Below, piece after piece: positions 20,598 through 33,327 of a DNA stretch of 64,000 nt. The stretch covers positions 1 to 64,000 of the forward strand of contig CAJNDS010000560.1 of the NCBI GenBank assembly GCA_905221605.1, given 5' to 3'. The DNA is from Symbiodinium natans (taxonomy: Eukaryota; Sar; Dinophyceae; Suessiales; Symbiodiniaceae). A program made the translations under genes and the position numbers. The notes beneath the pieces are model-generated. The model was not told the DNA's origin. It searched no databases and was given only the letters and a program-made list of their open reading frames with translations. How positions within the stretch are numbered: the stretch's first letter is position 1; the number at the start of each line of letters is the position of its first letter.

Positions 20598-22555
20598 ATG
20601 GCCATGCTGAGACGCTGCATCAGTGAAATGTCTGCTGTTGACTATGAGGAGTCGGAGCACTTACAGCTGCAAGCCATGTGGGTAGTCAGCATAGCAGATG
20701 TGTTGCAGATATGTGGGCCACCCACGGTGCACGAAGAGCTCCGTGCTGCGGGAAAGCTTGTCAAGCACCGTCCGGGCATGTACTGTGTCTTTGTGTCTCA
20801 CCAGTGGCTCGGACGGCACCATCCAGACGCAGAGGGCAAGCAGTTCCAGGTGCTGCAGCAGACATTGCGAGGCTTCATCGAGGGCACATTGCCGGGTCAG
20901 TCAGACATGGTAACGCAAGCCCTTTTGGGAGATCGTGGCTTCTCTCCCCAGGAGCGGAGTGCGCTAGCCAAGGGGTATCTGTGGTTAGATTGGTTCAGCA
21001 TCCCGCAGCAGCGCGGGAGAACCAACGCTCCTCGGTGATCTCCATCCCATCCTACGTCGACTCCTGCAACATCTTCCTCGCTTTGGTCCCTCCACTGAGG
21101 CATTCGGAGTCAGGAAAGCTTTGCGATTACGAGTCGTGGCTGGAGCGGGGTTGGTGCAGGGCCGCTGGAGCTGATTTGGAGAGTTTTTCTTTCCCGACAT
21201 CACTCTGTGGGGTTCTGGTTTTTGAGCTGTATGGCTCTTAACGGCCCTAGTAATTTCCACCCCTTTTCCTAAGATACCCTACGTAGCCCACCAGCAGTCC
21301 CCCCCCAAATCCTCAGGCCGAGCTTTGGTGCGCCCAGCTGTCCAACAAAGCAGACTTGCCCATGGTGGTGGTGCACGCAGGGGATGACGCAGAGGTCGCA
21401 ATGGCCAACCATTGGATCTATGCACCTGTGCAGGAAGGAGTCTTCACTGTGGATGCCGACCGCCACGGTGTCAACGAGTTCATTCAGACAGCCCTGCATG
21501 CACGCATTGCATACCTCACAAAGCACAAGCAGCAGCTGCAGTTGTGCCGGTATCTCAAAGCCAGGTTGCACGATTGGGTCGGACAACCCGACGTGCAGCG
21601 CCCGCCCGCTGCATTTCTGTCATACTTTGGTTTTAAAGATATGGCCCAAGCCATCAGGACATCGACCATGGGTGGTATGGCCTGCGCTGCTGTATCGGGC
21701 GACGTGTCAATGGTGCGAGCACTTGCAGACGCTAAGGCCTCGGTCAACACTTGCGGCCGAGTTTGCCGCTCGATGTTGTCTGTCGGCGTGCTGGACTACC
21801 CACCCATGCATCTTGCCTTGCAACGTGGTGCCCGGGGTCATGCTGTGGTGCTGGAGTTGTTGCGCCAGAGAGCAAGCCCCAACTCAACGAGTGGAGAGGG
21901 TAACCCGTGCCTTGGGACTTGCCCTGATGTCGCTTCCGTTGAGATGCTGGTGCGCCATGGTGCGGATGTGAACTTGCGAGTTGGAAGGGTGTGGAACACC
22001 CCTATAGCCTATGCTTGCGCCAAGTTGGCACCTTTGGAAGTTACCAAGAAGCTGGTCGAACTGAAGGCGGATGTCAACTTGTCCGTGACGCCCCTTTCTA
22101 CCTTGGCCATGTTTAGCCGATTTGTGCCCAACCTGGCCACGAGCACTGCAGACGTCTTGCTCCAGGCACGTGCAGACGTCAACCAGCCCGAGCATCTCAT
22201 GGGGTTTTACAGGGCCTTGGAGATTGCGGGCAGAGTGCGGTTATGTTTCGGAAGCCGAAGCAACTTAAGCTATGTTTTCGGGGAGGGCAGCACGACACCC
22301 CTCGGCTGGGCAGCTACTTCAGACAACGCCGCACTAGCGGAGCTCCTCTTGTCTGCCAAGGCTGATCCAGATATTCCCAACCGTCGAGGCCACACTCCCA
22401 GACAACTGGCAGCACGCTTTCGCCGCGTTCGCAGCCTCTTCGCATGTGCCGGACCCGGTGCATCGGTCCAGGGCGTCCCTGCAAAGGGTGCCATGAAGCT
22501 TCCCCAGTGTCCGCAGCTCGAAGATGACGAAGCCGATGACGTTATTTCTTTATGA
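20598..22555 (+). pseudogene. TIR/HET-like + ankyrin-repeat gene, copy A, frameshifted in exon 1
   Basis: Same two-exon structure as copies B and C: exon 1 20598-21160, intron 21161-21316, exon 2 21317-22555. Exon 1 lacks 7 nt (AGATCGA in the other copies) after about 21025, so the frame is lost soon after FSIPQQRGRT. The N-terminal domain therefore cannot be made in full, while the 413-codon ankyrin exon is open. If there is no RNA-level compensation it is a pseudogene. Otherwise about 97% like copies B and C by eye. The ankyrin exon ends DDVISL before TGA. Confidence 0.8.
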
Positions 22556-24488
22556 AGGAAGCATGTGCTCCGAGTTGATGCGGGGTTGGCTATTCTCAAT
22601 GGGCGCGAAAACATTCATGTATCTCTACCACTCACATGTCAACTAAATTTTCATTCTTATAGGGCTCCCAAATCCCCCGAAAGCTTACACGACATCTGGC
22701 TCCTAGAAGTCTCGGCTGGAGGCCGCTTGGCACGGGAGGTTGCGTGGAAGGCAGCACCATGCAGTTGCCCTGCCCGTGCGCAAATGTAGAAACCCTTTTT
22801 GGGGTCCTTTTTGGAAAGGGTCCGCGAACAAGCTGTAATGGACTACTTGAGCGGGGATCCCAGTTTAGGACCGCTAGGGCCTTCCGAAAAAAGCTTCCTG
22901 AATCAGAGCTTCGGAGCGCATGCTTGCCAAGTTTTGAAGATCCGCCACCAGGTTCTCTGAAGAGGCATGTAAGAGGGATGAGGGTTTAGGGCCTTTTAGA
23001 GTTTAGGGTTTAGGATGAAGTGCTGGCTTGGTTTGAAGCCAAGAACCTGTTGTTGGGTTGAGGGCTTAGTAGGGGTAAGTATACTAGCTGTACCAGCTGT
23101 ACTTGGCCCGAGTCAGGGTACTTATAACCCATGTTAGTGTTCTTATAACCCTAATCTTTATCCAACTAAGGGGCCCGTTTGGGGAGGAAGAACCCTACAT
23201 CTGCTCAAGTGAACCCAACCTTAATCCCTACACCTTTTAAGGTTCAGTCCCCAAGGCAAGGCAGAAAGCCGTGCCCTCCAGCTGCGTCGTCCAAAGGCGG
23301 CATCCTGGAAAGGGAACTGTAGGGTCTAGGGTCTCAAAGAGCCTCATGACAGGGGAGAGTTTTCAGTATCCCTCTTAGCAGATGTAGTTTTGGTGCAGCG
23401 GCGCTAGAATGGCGAGGCGCACTGATGATCTGGAAAATTCCAGTTGGTTGGGCTGAAGCCGAAAACAAAGGCCTCACGAAATGTCAACCTTGGGCAAAAA
23501 CCAATTTAGGGTAGTTATAACCCATTTGTAGGGTTCTTATAGCCCTACTCTTTTTCTAATTAAGGGGCGCCCGTTTAGGGATGAAGGACCCTACATCTGC
23601 CCAAGTGAAACGCTTGTCTCGTGAAGTCAACGCAGGCGCACCCGATACGGGAGTTTGAGGTGCGGTGTCAGGACTCAAGATTTGTCTCGACATCTGACTG
23701 AAGACCGGCCAGTCGAACAGTTTTGAAGCCAGTCGAGGGGTCCACTGGGGTTTTTCAAGCCAGTCGACTGGTCCTCTCGGATTTTGTGAAGACCCTTTGG
23801 GAGGATCAACGCTGACTACGTTCTTTTTGGTTTCTCCGAAAAAGCCGGGCATACACGCTGCACGGCCTTCTTCTGACACCAAACAACATTTAATGATGGG
23901 CGCTCTGACCCCCCTAAGACCGCAACACTTGAACACCACCAGTGTGCAAATAGTGGGGTAGAATTTTTGCTGAAAATACTCGTTCTATGAAGGTATGAGT
24001 ACCATAAACCCAGCCCTAAGCCGTAAACCTTTTCAGGTTCATTTGGGGGTTTACGAAAATAGGGGACCCTAAAATAGCACCTCAACTTTCGGAAACCCCT
24101 TCTCAGTCCCCGAGGCAAGGCAGAGAGCCGTAGCCTGGGAGTTTCTTAATTTGTGCGAATCCAAATGCCGCGGTTGCTCGGTTGTACAGCTGCACAGACG
24201 TGTGGGCGGTTTTCAAGCTGTTTGTTCGGGCTCATGGAAGTGTAGGAGGGCCTGGGAACGCGGAAACTTGCAAAACCGGCCGCATTAGGGCATCCCTGCT
24301 CGTACCAGAGACCCAAGACTTCATTTGCCAGAGTTCTCTGCTGAACCATGCAAAAGGCCGGGGGCGCGGCGTGAAACAAAACATGTGCTTTGCGATGTTT
24401 CACGGAGCAACGTGTGAACATGCGAAGGCAGGTCAGTCCTCATGCTCATTCTTTGCAGATGTCACTCCTCATTCGCATCCTTCGCAGG

Positions 24489-24767
24489 GTCACCGACGAC
24501 TTCTTCCCAGATGATGCAGCGCCACAGGCATGCCACACATGCGCATGCGCCTTCAGCGGCTTGTTCCTGTCTGAGCTCTTCATCGGTGACTGGGACATGT
24601 TTCACAGCAAGCATCCAGTGAGATGTGTCAGATCGCCCTGGTGAGCATGATGTCGCGCTTTTGCGGGAGCGCTGGCCACGCCGGATGGCGAGCTCGTGCT
24701 TTGTGACGGGCCTGCACGGCCAACCGGTGATTGCTTCTTCCGCGACCTTCAGAAGGACGGCAGGACC
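24489..24767 (+). pseudogene. Raffinose synthase exon 3 fragment, unit A
   Basis: Homologous to the middle of exon 3 of the gene at 39467-42600 (TDDFFPDDAA, FLSELFIGDWDMFHSKHP). It has a ~40-bp deletion after GAGATG, which removes the AAARAISGGPVYV region, and it stops abruptly at a run of CCCTAAA heptamers (24770-24800). The same deletion in units B and C means the fragment was already broken before the unit was amplified. Confidence 0.88.
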
Positions 24768-26379
24768 AAACGCTAAACCCTAAACCCTAAACCCTAAACC
24801 GCAGCAGCTCAACACAAGGAAGGAGTTCATGGAAAACAAGGCGTGAGGGTTGCTGCTTGGATTGAGTTTGGACGTGGAGCTTTAGACTATCCAAAGAGCC
24901 GCAAAGTAGGGTTGTACCCGGAAAGTTCGATACCCCTTATTGAGTGTACTCTTAAGAATATCATGAGGATCCTAAGCTCGGCGCTTCTCTGCATTCTGGT
25001 CCTACCCTTCATCTCGGGCTGCGAACACTGGGAACCCAAAAAGGGATGATTTTGAGAACCCCCTGAACCCTTAACAGGTCTATTGCTTGCTGAAGGTAAG
25101 GTGTCTTGGGTTTCAGGGTCAGCTGGTCTTTTAAGGTTTGGGGGACACAAAGCGCGAGAGAAAGGATCACCTGGAGTCAGCCAAAATGTGGGTTAGGGTT
25201 TAGGGGTTAGATTCCCTCATGAAAGGGGGCAGCACAATGTCAACTGACCACCTCTCCAGATTGATGCTGTCAGACCCTGACACCCTCAATGTTGCACAAT
25301 TTGGGCAAGGCTTCTGGAGGACTTCGTCGGGTGTCTTCCAAAAAACACAGTTACACAGTTACACAAGCACTCCCAGTATTTGAACGCTCTGAAGTGCCTT
25401 GAAGTGCTTGTCATGGCCGGAGACAGGACATGGCGCTGAGCGGGTCTTTTGCACGACCTACAAAAGCAGCTCGGATGCTTTTTGGTTTCCGGAGAACTTG
25501 TGGTTTAGCTGTCAGGATACGTCTTGATTGGTGGGGGGGTGTCCCTCTATGGGGCCACCATTTTCGGAGGTGCCTAGAGTAAGGATTGCTTTTTCTGGGG
25601 GTGGGGGGGTGGGTGGGGGGGGGGGGGTGGTATCGTATTGGGGATCCGTAATTTGATTTGGCAACTGCCCATTTGTAGAGAGGCACCAGGAGTAAGGGGT
25701 TGTTCTGCTTCGGGGCTGAGGGCTTATGAACTTATACGCAGAACATGCTAACGGATCCCCATGTTTATATATTTACAAGCAACCACAAATATACGTATGT
25801 ACATACTGTATATGCCTATATGTTTATGTAAATGTAAATGAAACTGTACATGTAAATGTATATGTATAAAGACCCAACAGAGCCTCTACTGAAGAGCACC
25901 CCGCAGGCACAGTGGGCGTTGCAGACTGGCGAGACCAAATTGCATCCGCATCAGCTGCGTGGAGATCATGGGAGGAGGTTCGGGTCTTAGGGTTCAGGGT
26001 TTAGGGTTTTATTATCGCTTTTTGACGAAGAAGCACCTGAATCCTGGATTCGCAAGGCTTTCAATTATAGCCACGAGTGCTAGGGTCGGAGAGTGTTGCT
26101 GAGACTTTCCGGCCAGGACATCATAGCCCGGAGATGCGCCATCGACGCTGGTGCCTCCTGAGCAGGTGCGAAAGGGTTCCGGTGAAGTGAGAGGTAGCGC
26201 CTGTAAGACGTAAGGCTCCTTGTGTGGGTTGTGTGGATTGGATCCTGTTGGATCCTGTTTAGCTCTTCCGAAAGCTGCATCACCATGACGGCCGTGTCCC
26301 AGACGCCGGTTCCGCAAGTTGTTTCAGAAGGCTCAGGAGCACCGGGAGCGAAACTTTGTGCGTGGCGTAAGCCCTAGTC

Positions 26380-28327
26380 ATGGCCATGCTGAGACGCTGC
26401 ATCAGTGAAATGTCTGCTGTTGACTATGAGGAGTCGGAGCATCTACAGCTGCAAGCCATGTGGGTAGTCAGCATAGCAGACGTCTTGCAGATATCTGGGC
26501 CACCCACAGTGCACGAAGAGCTCCGTGCTGCGGGAAAGCTTGTCAAACACCGTCCGGGCATGTACTGTGTCTTTGTGTCTCACCAGTGGCTCGGACGGCA
26601 CCATCCAGATGAAGAAGGCAAGCAGTTCCAGGTGCTGCAGCAGACGTTGCGAGGCTTCATCGAGGGCACATTGCCGGGTCAGTCAGACATGGTAACGCAA
26701 GCGAATTTGGGAGATCGTGGCTTCTCTCCCCAGGAGCGGAGTGCGCTAGCCAAGGGGTATCTGTGGTTAGATTGGTTCAGCATCCCGCAGCAGCGCGGGA
26801 GAACCAAAGATCGACGCTCTTCGGTGATTTCCATCCCATCCTACGTCGACTCCTGCAACATCTTCCTTGCTTTGGTCCCTCCACTGAGGCATTCGGACTC
26901 AGGAAAGCTTTGCGATTACGAGTCGTGGCTGGAGCGGGGTTGGTGCAGGGCCGCTGGAGCTGATTTGGAGATTTTTTCTTTCCCCACACCTTTCTGTGGG
27001 GTTCTGGTTTTTGAGCTGTATGGCTCTTAACGGCCCTAGTTAAGATACCTTACGTAGCCCACCAGCAGTCCCCCCCCCAAATCCTCAGGCCGAGCTTTGG
27101 TGCGCCCAGCTGTCCAACAAAGCAGACTTGCCCATGGTGGTGGTGCACGCAGGGGATGACGCAGAGGTCGCAATGGCCAACCATTGGATCTATGCACCTG
27201 TGCAGGAAGGAGTCTTCACTGTGGATGCCGACCGCCACGGTGTCAACGAGTTCATTCAGACAGCCTTGCATGCACGCATTGCATACCTCACAAAGCACAA
27301 GCAGCAGCTGGAGTTGTGCCGGTATCTCAAAGCCAGGTTGCACGATTGGGTCGGACAACCCGACGTGCAGCGCCCGCCCGCTGCGTTTCTGTCCTACTTT
27401 GGGTTTAAAGATATGGCCCAAGCCATCAGGACATCGACCATGGGTGGTATGGCCTGCGCTGCTGTATCGGGCGACGTGTCAATGGTGCGAGCACTTGCAG
27501 ACGCTAAGGCCTCTGTCAACACTTGCGGCCGAGTTTGCCGCTCGATGTTATCTGTCGGCGTGCTGGACTACCCACCCGTGCATCTTGCCTTGCAACGTGG
27601 TGCCCGGGGTCATGCTGTGGTGCTTGAGTTGTTGCGCCAGAGAGCAAGCCCCAACTCAACGAGTGGAGCGGGTCTCCCGTGCCTTGGGACTTGCCGTGAT
27701 GTCGCTTCCGTTGAGATGCTGGTGCGCCATGGTGCGGATGTGAACTTGCGAGTTGGAAAGGTGTGGAACACCCCTATAGCCTATGCTTGCGCCAAGTTGG
27801 CACCTTTGGAAGTTACCAAGAAGCTGGTCGAACTGAAGGCGGATGTCAACTTGTCCGTGACGCCCCTTTCGACCTTGGCCATGTTTAGCCGATGTGTGCC
27901 CAACCTGGCCAGGAGCACTGCAGACGTCTTGCTCCAGGCACGTGCAGACGTCAACCAGCCCGAGCGTCTCACGGGGCTTTACAGGGCCTTGGAGATTGCG
28001 GGCAGAGTGCGATTATGTTTCGGAAGCCGAAGCAACTTAAGCTATGTTTTCGGGGAGGGCAGCACGACACCCCTCGGCTGGGCAGCTACTTCAGACAACG
28101 CCGCACTAGTGGAGCTCCTCTTGTCTGCCAAGGCTGATCCAGATATTCCCAACCGTCGAGGCCACACTCCCAGACAGCTGGCAGCACGCTTTCGCCGCGT
28201 TCGCAGCCTCTTCGCATGCGCCGGACCCGGTGCAGTGGTCCAGGGCGTTCCTGCAAAGGGTGCCATGAAGCTTCCCCAGTGTCCGCGGCTCGAAGATGAC
28301 GATGCCGATGACGTCATGTCTTTTTGA
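26380..28327 (+). CDS. TIR/HET-like + ankyrin-repeat protein, copy B
   Basis: Exon 1 26380-26949 and exon 2 27089-28327 give 602 residues. The 139-nt intron starts GC and ends AG; the junction restores RGWCRAELWC. Residues 63-190 form an alpha/beta-looking domain with CVFVSHQWLG, YLWLDWFSIPQ, SIPSYVDSCNIFLALVPP and ESWLERGWCR, resembling TIR and HET-type domains; this is pattern-based. From about residue 308 to 560 are ankyrin-like repeats (ARADVN, HGADVN, TTPLGWAATSDNAALVELLL). A sensor or scaffold role, with ankyrin repeats binding a partner and the N-terminal domain as effector, is inference. The start ATG is the first in frame after a stop in unit B; an upstream exon is possible. Confidence 0.8.
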
Positions 28328-28556
28328 AGGAAGCATGTGCTCCGAGTTGATGCGGGGTTGGCTATTCTCAATGGGCGCGAACACATTCATGTATCTCTGG
28401 GCTCCCGCATCCCCCGAAAGCTTAAACGACATCTGCCTTGTAGAAGTCTTGGCTGGAGGGGGGTTGCGTAGCACGATGCAGTTGCCCTGCCCGTGCGCAA
28501 ATGTAGAAACCCTTTTTGGGGTCCTTTTTGGAAAGGGTCCGCGAACAAGCTGTAAT

Positions 28557-30534
28557 GGACCACTTGAGCGGGGATCCTAGTTTAGGACCACTAAGGCCTT
28601 CCGAAAAACACTTCCTGAATCAGAGCTTCGGAGCGCATGCTTTCCAAGTTTTGAAGATCCGCCACCAGATTCTCTGAAGCGGCATGTAAGAGGGATGAGG
28701 GTTTAGGGCCTTTTAGAGTTTAGGGTTTAGGATGAAGTGCTGGCTTGGTTTGAAGCTTGTGGCGGTAGGGTCTCGAATCCCTGCTCCAAGCCTCAAGAAC
28801 CTGTTGTTGGGTTTAGGGTTTAGTAGGGGTAAGTAGACTAGCTGCACGAGCTGTACTTGGCCCGAGTCAGGGTACTTATAACCCATGTTAGTGTTCTTAT
28901 AACCCTACTCTTTATCCAACTAAGGGGCCCGTTTAGGGAGGAAGAACCCTGCATCTGCTCAAGTGAACCCAACCTTAATCCCTCCACCTTTTAAGGTTCA
29001 GTCCCCAAGGCAAGGCAGAAAGCCGTGCCCTCCAGCTGCGTCGTCCAAAGGCGGCATCCTGGAAAGGGAACTGTAGGGTCTAGGGTCTCAAAGAGCCTCA
29101 GGACAAGGGAGAGTTTTTAGATGTTTTTAGTATCTCTCTCTTAGCAGATGTAGTTTTGGTGCAGCGGCGCTAGAATGGCGAGGCGCACTGATGATCTGGA
29201 AAATTCCAGGACGGTTGGGCTGAAGCCGAAAACAAAGGCCTCACGAAATGGCAACCTTGGGCAAAAGAAAAATTTCGGGTAGTTATAACCCATGTGTAGG
29301 GTTCTTATAGCCCTACTCATATCTGCTCAAGTGAAACGATTGTCTCGTGAAGTCAACGCAGGCGCATCCGATACGGGTGTTTGAGGTGCGGTGTCAGGAC
29401 TCAAGATTTGTCTCGACATCTGACTGAAGACCGGCCAGTCGAACAGTTTTGAAGCCAGTCGAGGGGTCCACTGGGGGTTTAAAGCCAGTCGACTGGTCCT
29501 CTCGGATTTTGTGAAGACCCTTTTGGGAGGATCAACGTTCTTTTTGGACCACTTGAGCGGGGATCCTAGTTTAGGACCACTAAGGCCTTCCGAAAAACAC
29601 TTCCTGAATCAGAGCTTCGGAGCGCATGCTTTCCAAGTTTTGAAGATCCGCCACCAGATTCTCTGAAGCGGCATGTAAGAGGGATGAGGGTTTAGGGCCT
29701 TTTAGAGTTTAGGGTTTAGGATGAAGTGCTGGCTTGGTTTGAAGCTTGTGGCGGTAGGGTCTCGAATCCCTGCTCCAAGCCTCAAGAACCTGTTGTTGGG
29801 TTTAGGGTTTAGTAGGGGTAAGTAGACTAGCTGCACGAGCTGTACTTGGCCCGAGTCAGGGTACTTATAACCCATGTTAGTGTTCTTATAACCCTACTCT
29901 TTATCCAACTAAGGGGCCCGTTTAGGGAGGAAGAACCCTGCATCTGCTCAAGTGAACCCAACCTTAATCCCTCCACCTTTTAAGGTTCAGTCCCCAAGGC
30001 AAGGCAGAAAGCCGTGCCCTCCAGCTGCGTCGTCCAAAGGCGGCATCCTGGAAAGGGAACTGTAGGGTCTAGGGTCTCAAAGAGCCTCAGGACAAGGGAG
30101 AGTTTTTAGATGTTTTTAGTATCTCTCTCTTAGCAGATGTAGTTTTGGTGCAGCGGCGCTAGAATGGCGAGGCGCACTGATGATCTGGAAAATTCCAGGA
30201 CGGTTGGGCTGAAGCCGAAAACAAAGGCCTCACGAAATGGCAACCTTGGGCAAAAGAAAAATTTCGGGTAGTTATAACCCATGTGTAGGGTTCTTATAGC
30301 CCTACTCATATCTGCTCAAGTGAAACGATTGTCTCGTGAAGTCAACGCAGGCGCATCCGATACGGGTGTTTGAGGTGCGGTGTCAGGACTCAAGATTTGT
30401 CTCGACATCTGACTGAAGACCGGCCAGTCGAACAGTTTTGAAGCCAGTCGAGGGGTCCACTGGGGGTTTAAAGCCAGTCGACTGGTCCTCTCGGATTTTG
30501 TGAAGACCCTTTGGGAGGATCAACGTTCTTTTTG
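28557..30534. repeat. 989-bp tandem duplication inside unit B
   Basis: 28557-29545 is followed directly by a near-identical copy at 29546-30534; I noticed only a one-base length difference in a T run (CCCTTTTGGG versus CCCTTTGGG). The junction lies within TTCTTTTTGG. No gene is contained. The near identity means it is very young, or an assembly artefact. Confidence 0.92.
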
Positions 30535-31203
30535 GTTTCTCCCAGAAAGCCGGGCATACACGCTGCACGGCCTTCTTCTGACACCAAACAACATTTAAGG
30601 ATGGGCGCTCTGACCCCCCTAAGACCGCAACACTTGAACACCACCAATATGCAAATGGTGGGGTAGAACTTTTGCTGAAAATGCTCGTTCTATGAAGGTA
30701 TGAGTACCATAAACCCAGCCCTAATCCGTAAACTTTTTCAGGTTCATTTGGGGGTTTACGAAAATAGGGGACCCTAAAATAGCACCTCTAATTTCGGAAA
30801 CCCCTTCTCAGTCCCTGAGGCAAGGCAAAGAGCCGCTAGCCTGGGAGTTTCTTAATTTGTGCGCGGACGCGGTGTTGCGAATCCAAATGCCGCGGTTGCT
30901 CGGGTGTACAGCTGCACAGACGTGTGGGCGGTTTTCAAGCCGTTTGTTCTGGGCTCATGGAAGTGTAGGAGGGCCTGGGAACGCGGAAACTTGCCAAACC
31001 GGCCGCATTAGGACATCCTTGCTCGGACCAAAGACCCAAGACTTCATTTGCCAGAGTTCTTTGCTGAACCATGCAAAAGGCCGGCGCGGCGTGAAACATG
31101 TGCTTTGCGATGTTTCACGGAGCAAAGTGTGAACATGTGAAGGCAGGACAGTCCTCATGCTCATTCTTTGCAGATGTCACTCCTCATTCGCATCCTTCGC
31201 AGG

Positions 31204-31482
31204 GTCACCGACGACTTCTTCCCAGATGATGCAGCGCCACAGGCATGCCACACATGCGCATGCGCCTTCAGCGGCTTGTTCTTGTCTGAGCTCTTCATCG
31301 GTGACTGGGACGTGTTTCACAGCAAGCATCCATCCAGTGAGATGTGTTAGATCGCCCTGGTGAGCATGATGTCGCGCTTTTGCGGGAGAGCTGGCCACGC
31401 CGGATGGCGAGCTCGTGCTTTGTGACGGGCCTGCACGGCCTGTGATTGCCTCTTCCGTGACCCTCAGAAGGACGGCAGGACC
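31204..31482 (+). pseudogene. Raffinose synthase exon 3 fragment, unit B
   Basis: Same fragment as in unit A, with the same internal deletion and the same truncation next to AAACCCTAAACCC-type sequence. Encoded remnants include GLFLSELFIGDWDVFH. Not functional. Confidence 0.88.
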
Positions 31483-33327
31483 AAACACTAAACCCTAAAC
31501 CCAAAACCGCAGCTCAACACAAGGAACGAATTCAGGGAAAACAAGGCGTGAGGGTTGCTGCTTTGATTGAGTTTGGACATGGAGCTTTAGACTATCCAAA
31601 GAGCCGCAAAGTAGGGTTGTACCCGGAAAGTTCGATACCCCTTATTGAGTGTACTCTTAAGAATATCATGAGGATCCTAGGCTCGGCGCTTCTCTGCATT
31701 CTGGTCCTACCCTTCATCTCGGGCTGCGAACACTGGGAACCCAAAAAGGGATGATTTTGAGAACCCCCTGAACCCTTAACAGGTCTATTGCTTGCTGAAG
31801 GTAAGGTGTCTTGGGTTTCAGGGTCAGCTGGTCTTTTAAGGTTTGGGGGACACAAAGCGCGAGAGAAAGGATCACCTGGAGTCAGCCAAAATGTGGGTTA
31901 GGGTTTAGGGGTTAGATTCCCTCATGAAAGGGGGCAGCACAATGTCAACTGACCACCTCTCCAGATTGATGCTGTCAGACCCTGACACCCTCAATGTTGC
32001 ACAATTTGGGCAAGGCTTCTGGAGGACTTCGTCGGGTGTCTTCCAAAAAACACAGTTACACAGTTACACAAGCACTCCCAGTATTTGAACGCTCTGAAGT
32101 GCCTTGAAGTGCTTGTCATGGCCGGAGACAGGACATGGCGCTGAGCGGGTCTTTTGCACGACCTACAAAAGCAGCTCGGATGCTTTTTGGTTTCCGGAGA
32201 ACTTGTGGTTTAGCTGTCAGGATACGTCTTGATTGGTGGGGGGGTGTCCCTCTATGGGGCCACCATTTTCGGAGGTGCCTAGAGTAAGGATTGCTTTTTC
32301 TGGGGGTGGGGGGGTGGGTGAGGAGGGGGGGTGGTATCGTCTTGGGGATCCGTAATTTGACTTGGCAACTACCCATTTGTAGAGAGGCACCAGGAGTAAT
32401 GCTACGGGGCTGAGGGCTTATGAACTTATAAGCAGAACATGCTAACGGATCCCCATGTTTATATATTTACAAGCAACCACAAATATACGTATGCACATAC
32501 TGTATATATGCCTATATGTTTATGTAAGTGTAAATGTAACTGTACATGTAAATGATTCTGTACATGTATAAGACCCAACAGAGCCTTTACTGAAGAGCAC
32601 CCCGCAGGCACCGTGGGCGTTGCAGACTGGCGAGACCAACTTGCATCGGCATCAGCTGCGTGGAGTTGATGGAAGGAGGTTCGGGTCTTAGGGTTCAGGG
32701 TTTAGGGTTTTATTATCGCTTTTTGACGAAGAAGTACCTGAATCCTGGATTCGCAAGGCTTTCAATCGTAGCCACGAGTGCTAGGGTCTGAGAGTGTTCC
32801 TGAGACTTTCCGGCCAGGACAGCATAGCCCGGATGCACAAAGGGTTCTCTTATGCCCTCTCAACCCTGAAGACATAGCCCCTACAGGGATTTGGGTTCCC
32901 GAAACCCTGAGCCCGAGCTGGCCCTAGCAGGTTGGGCTCTTGGTTATGAGGGTCGAACTTGCCCAGTGGCCCAAAAGTCCCAGGAAGTACTGATTACTGG
33001 CAAGCCCGGTACATGGACCCTTAATTGGGGGATTGAAGCTCTCCCCGCGAGTTGAAGCACGACGCTGAATGATCTGCAAGGCAGCCCCCGCCATCGACGC
33101 TGGTGCCTCCTGAGCAGGTGCGAAAGGGTTCCGGTGAAGTGAGAGGCATCGCCTGTAAGACGTAAGGCTCCTTGTGTGGATTGTGTGGATTGGATCCTGT
33201 TGGATCCTGTTTCTTCCGAAAGCTGCATCACCATGACGGCCGTGTCCCAGACGCCGGTTCCGCAAGTTGTTTCAGAAGGCTCAGGAGCACCGGGAGCGAA
33301 ACTTTGTGCGTGGCGCGAGCCCTAGTC

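Larger units (their letters stand above)
19521..25168 (+). repeat. Segmental duplication unit A
   Basis: Begins ACCTGGAGTCAGCCAAAATG, as do units B and C. It carries sensor-ankyrin copy A, TTTAGGG-like heptamers and a truncated raffinose synthase fragment. Relative to B and C it lacks about 400 bp after the G-rich stretch near 19960. Confidence 0.9.
25169..31873 (+). repeat. Segmental duplication unit B
   Basis: Second tandem copy. It shares a G-rich/AT-rich insert (about 25600-25980) with unit C. It lacks the stretch that starts TGCACAAAGGGTTCTC in units A and C. It holds an extra 989-bp tandem duplication at 28557-30534. Confidence 0.9.

Noticed and set aside
24843-25049. 68-codon frame with a hydrophobic stretch, repeated at 31548-31754
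   Set aside because: It is identical only because units A and B are duplicated; it has no ATG near its start and no independent support. The Leu/Ile-rich piece could be chance.
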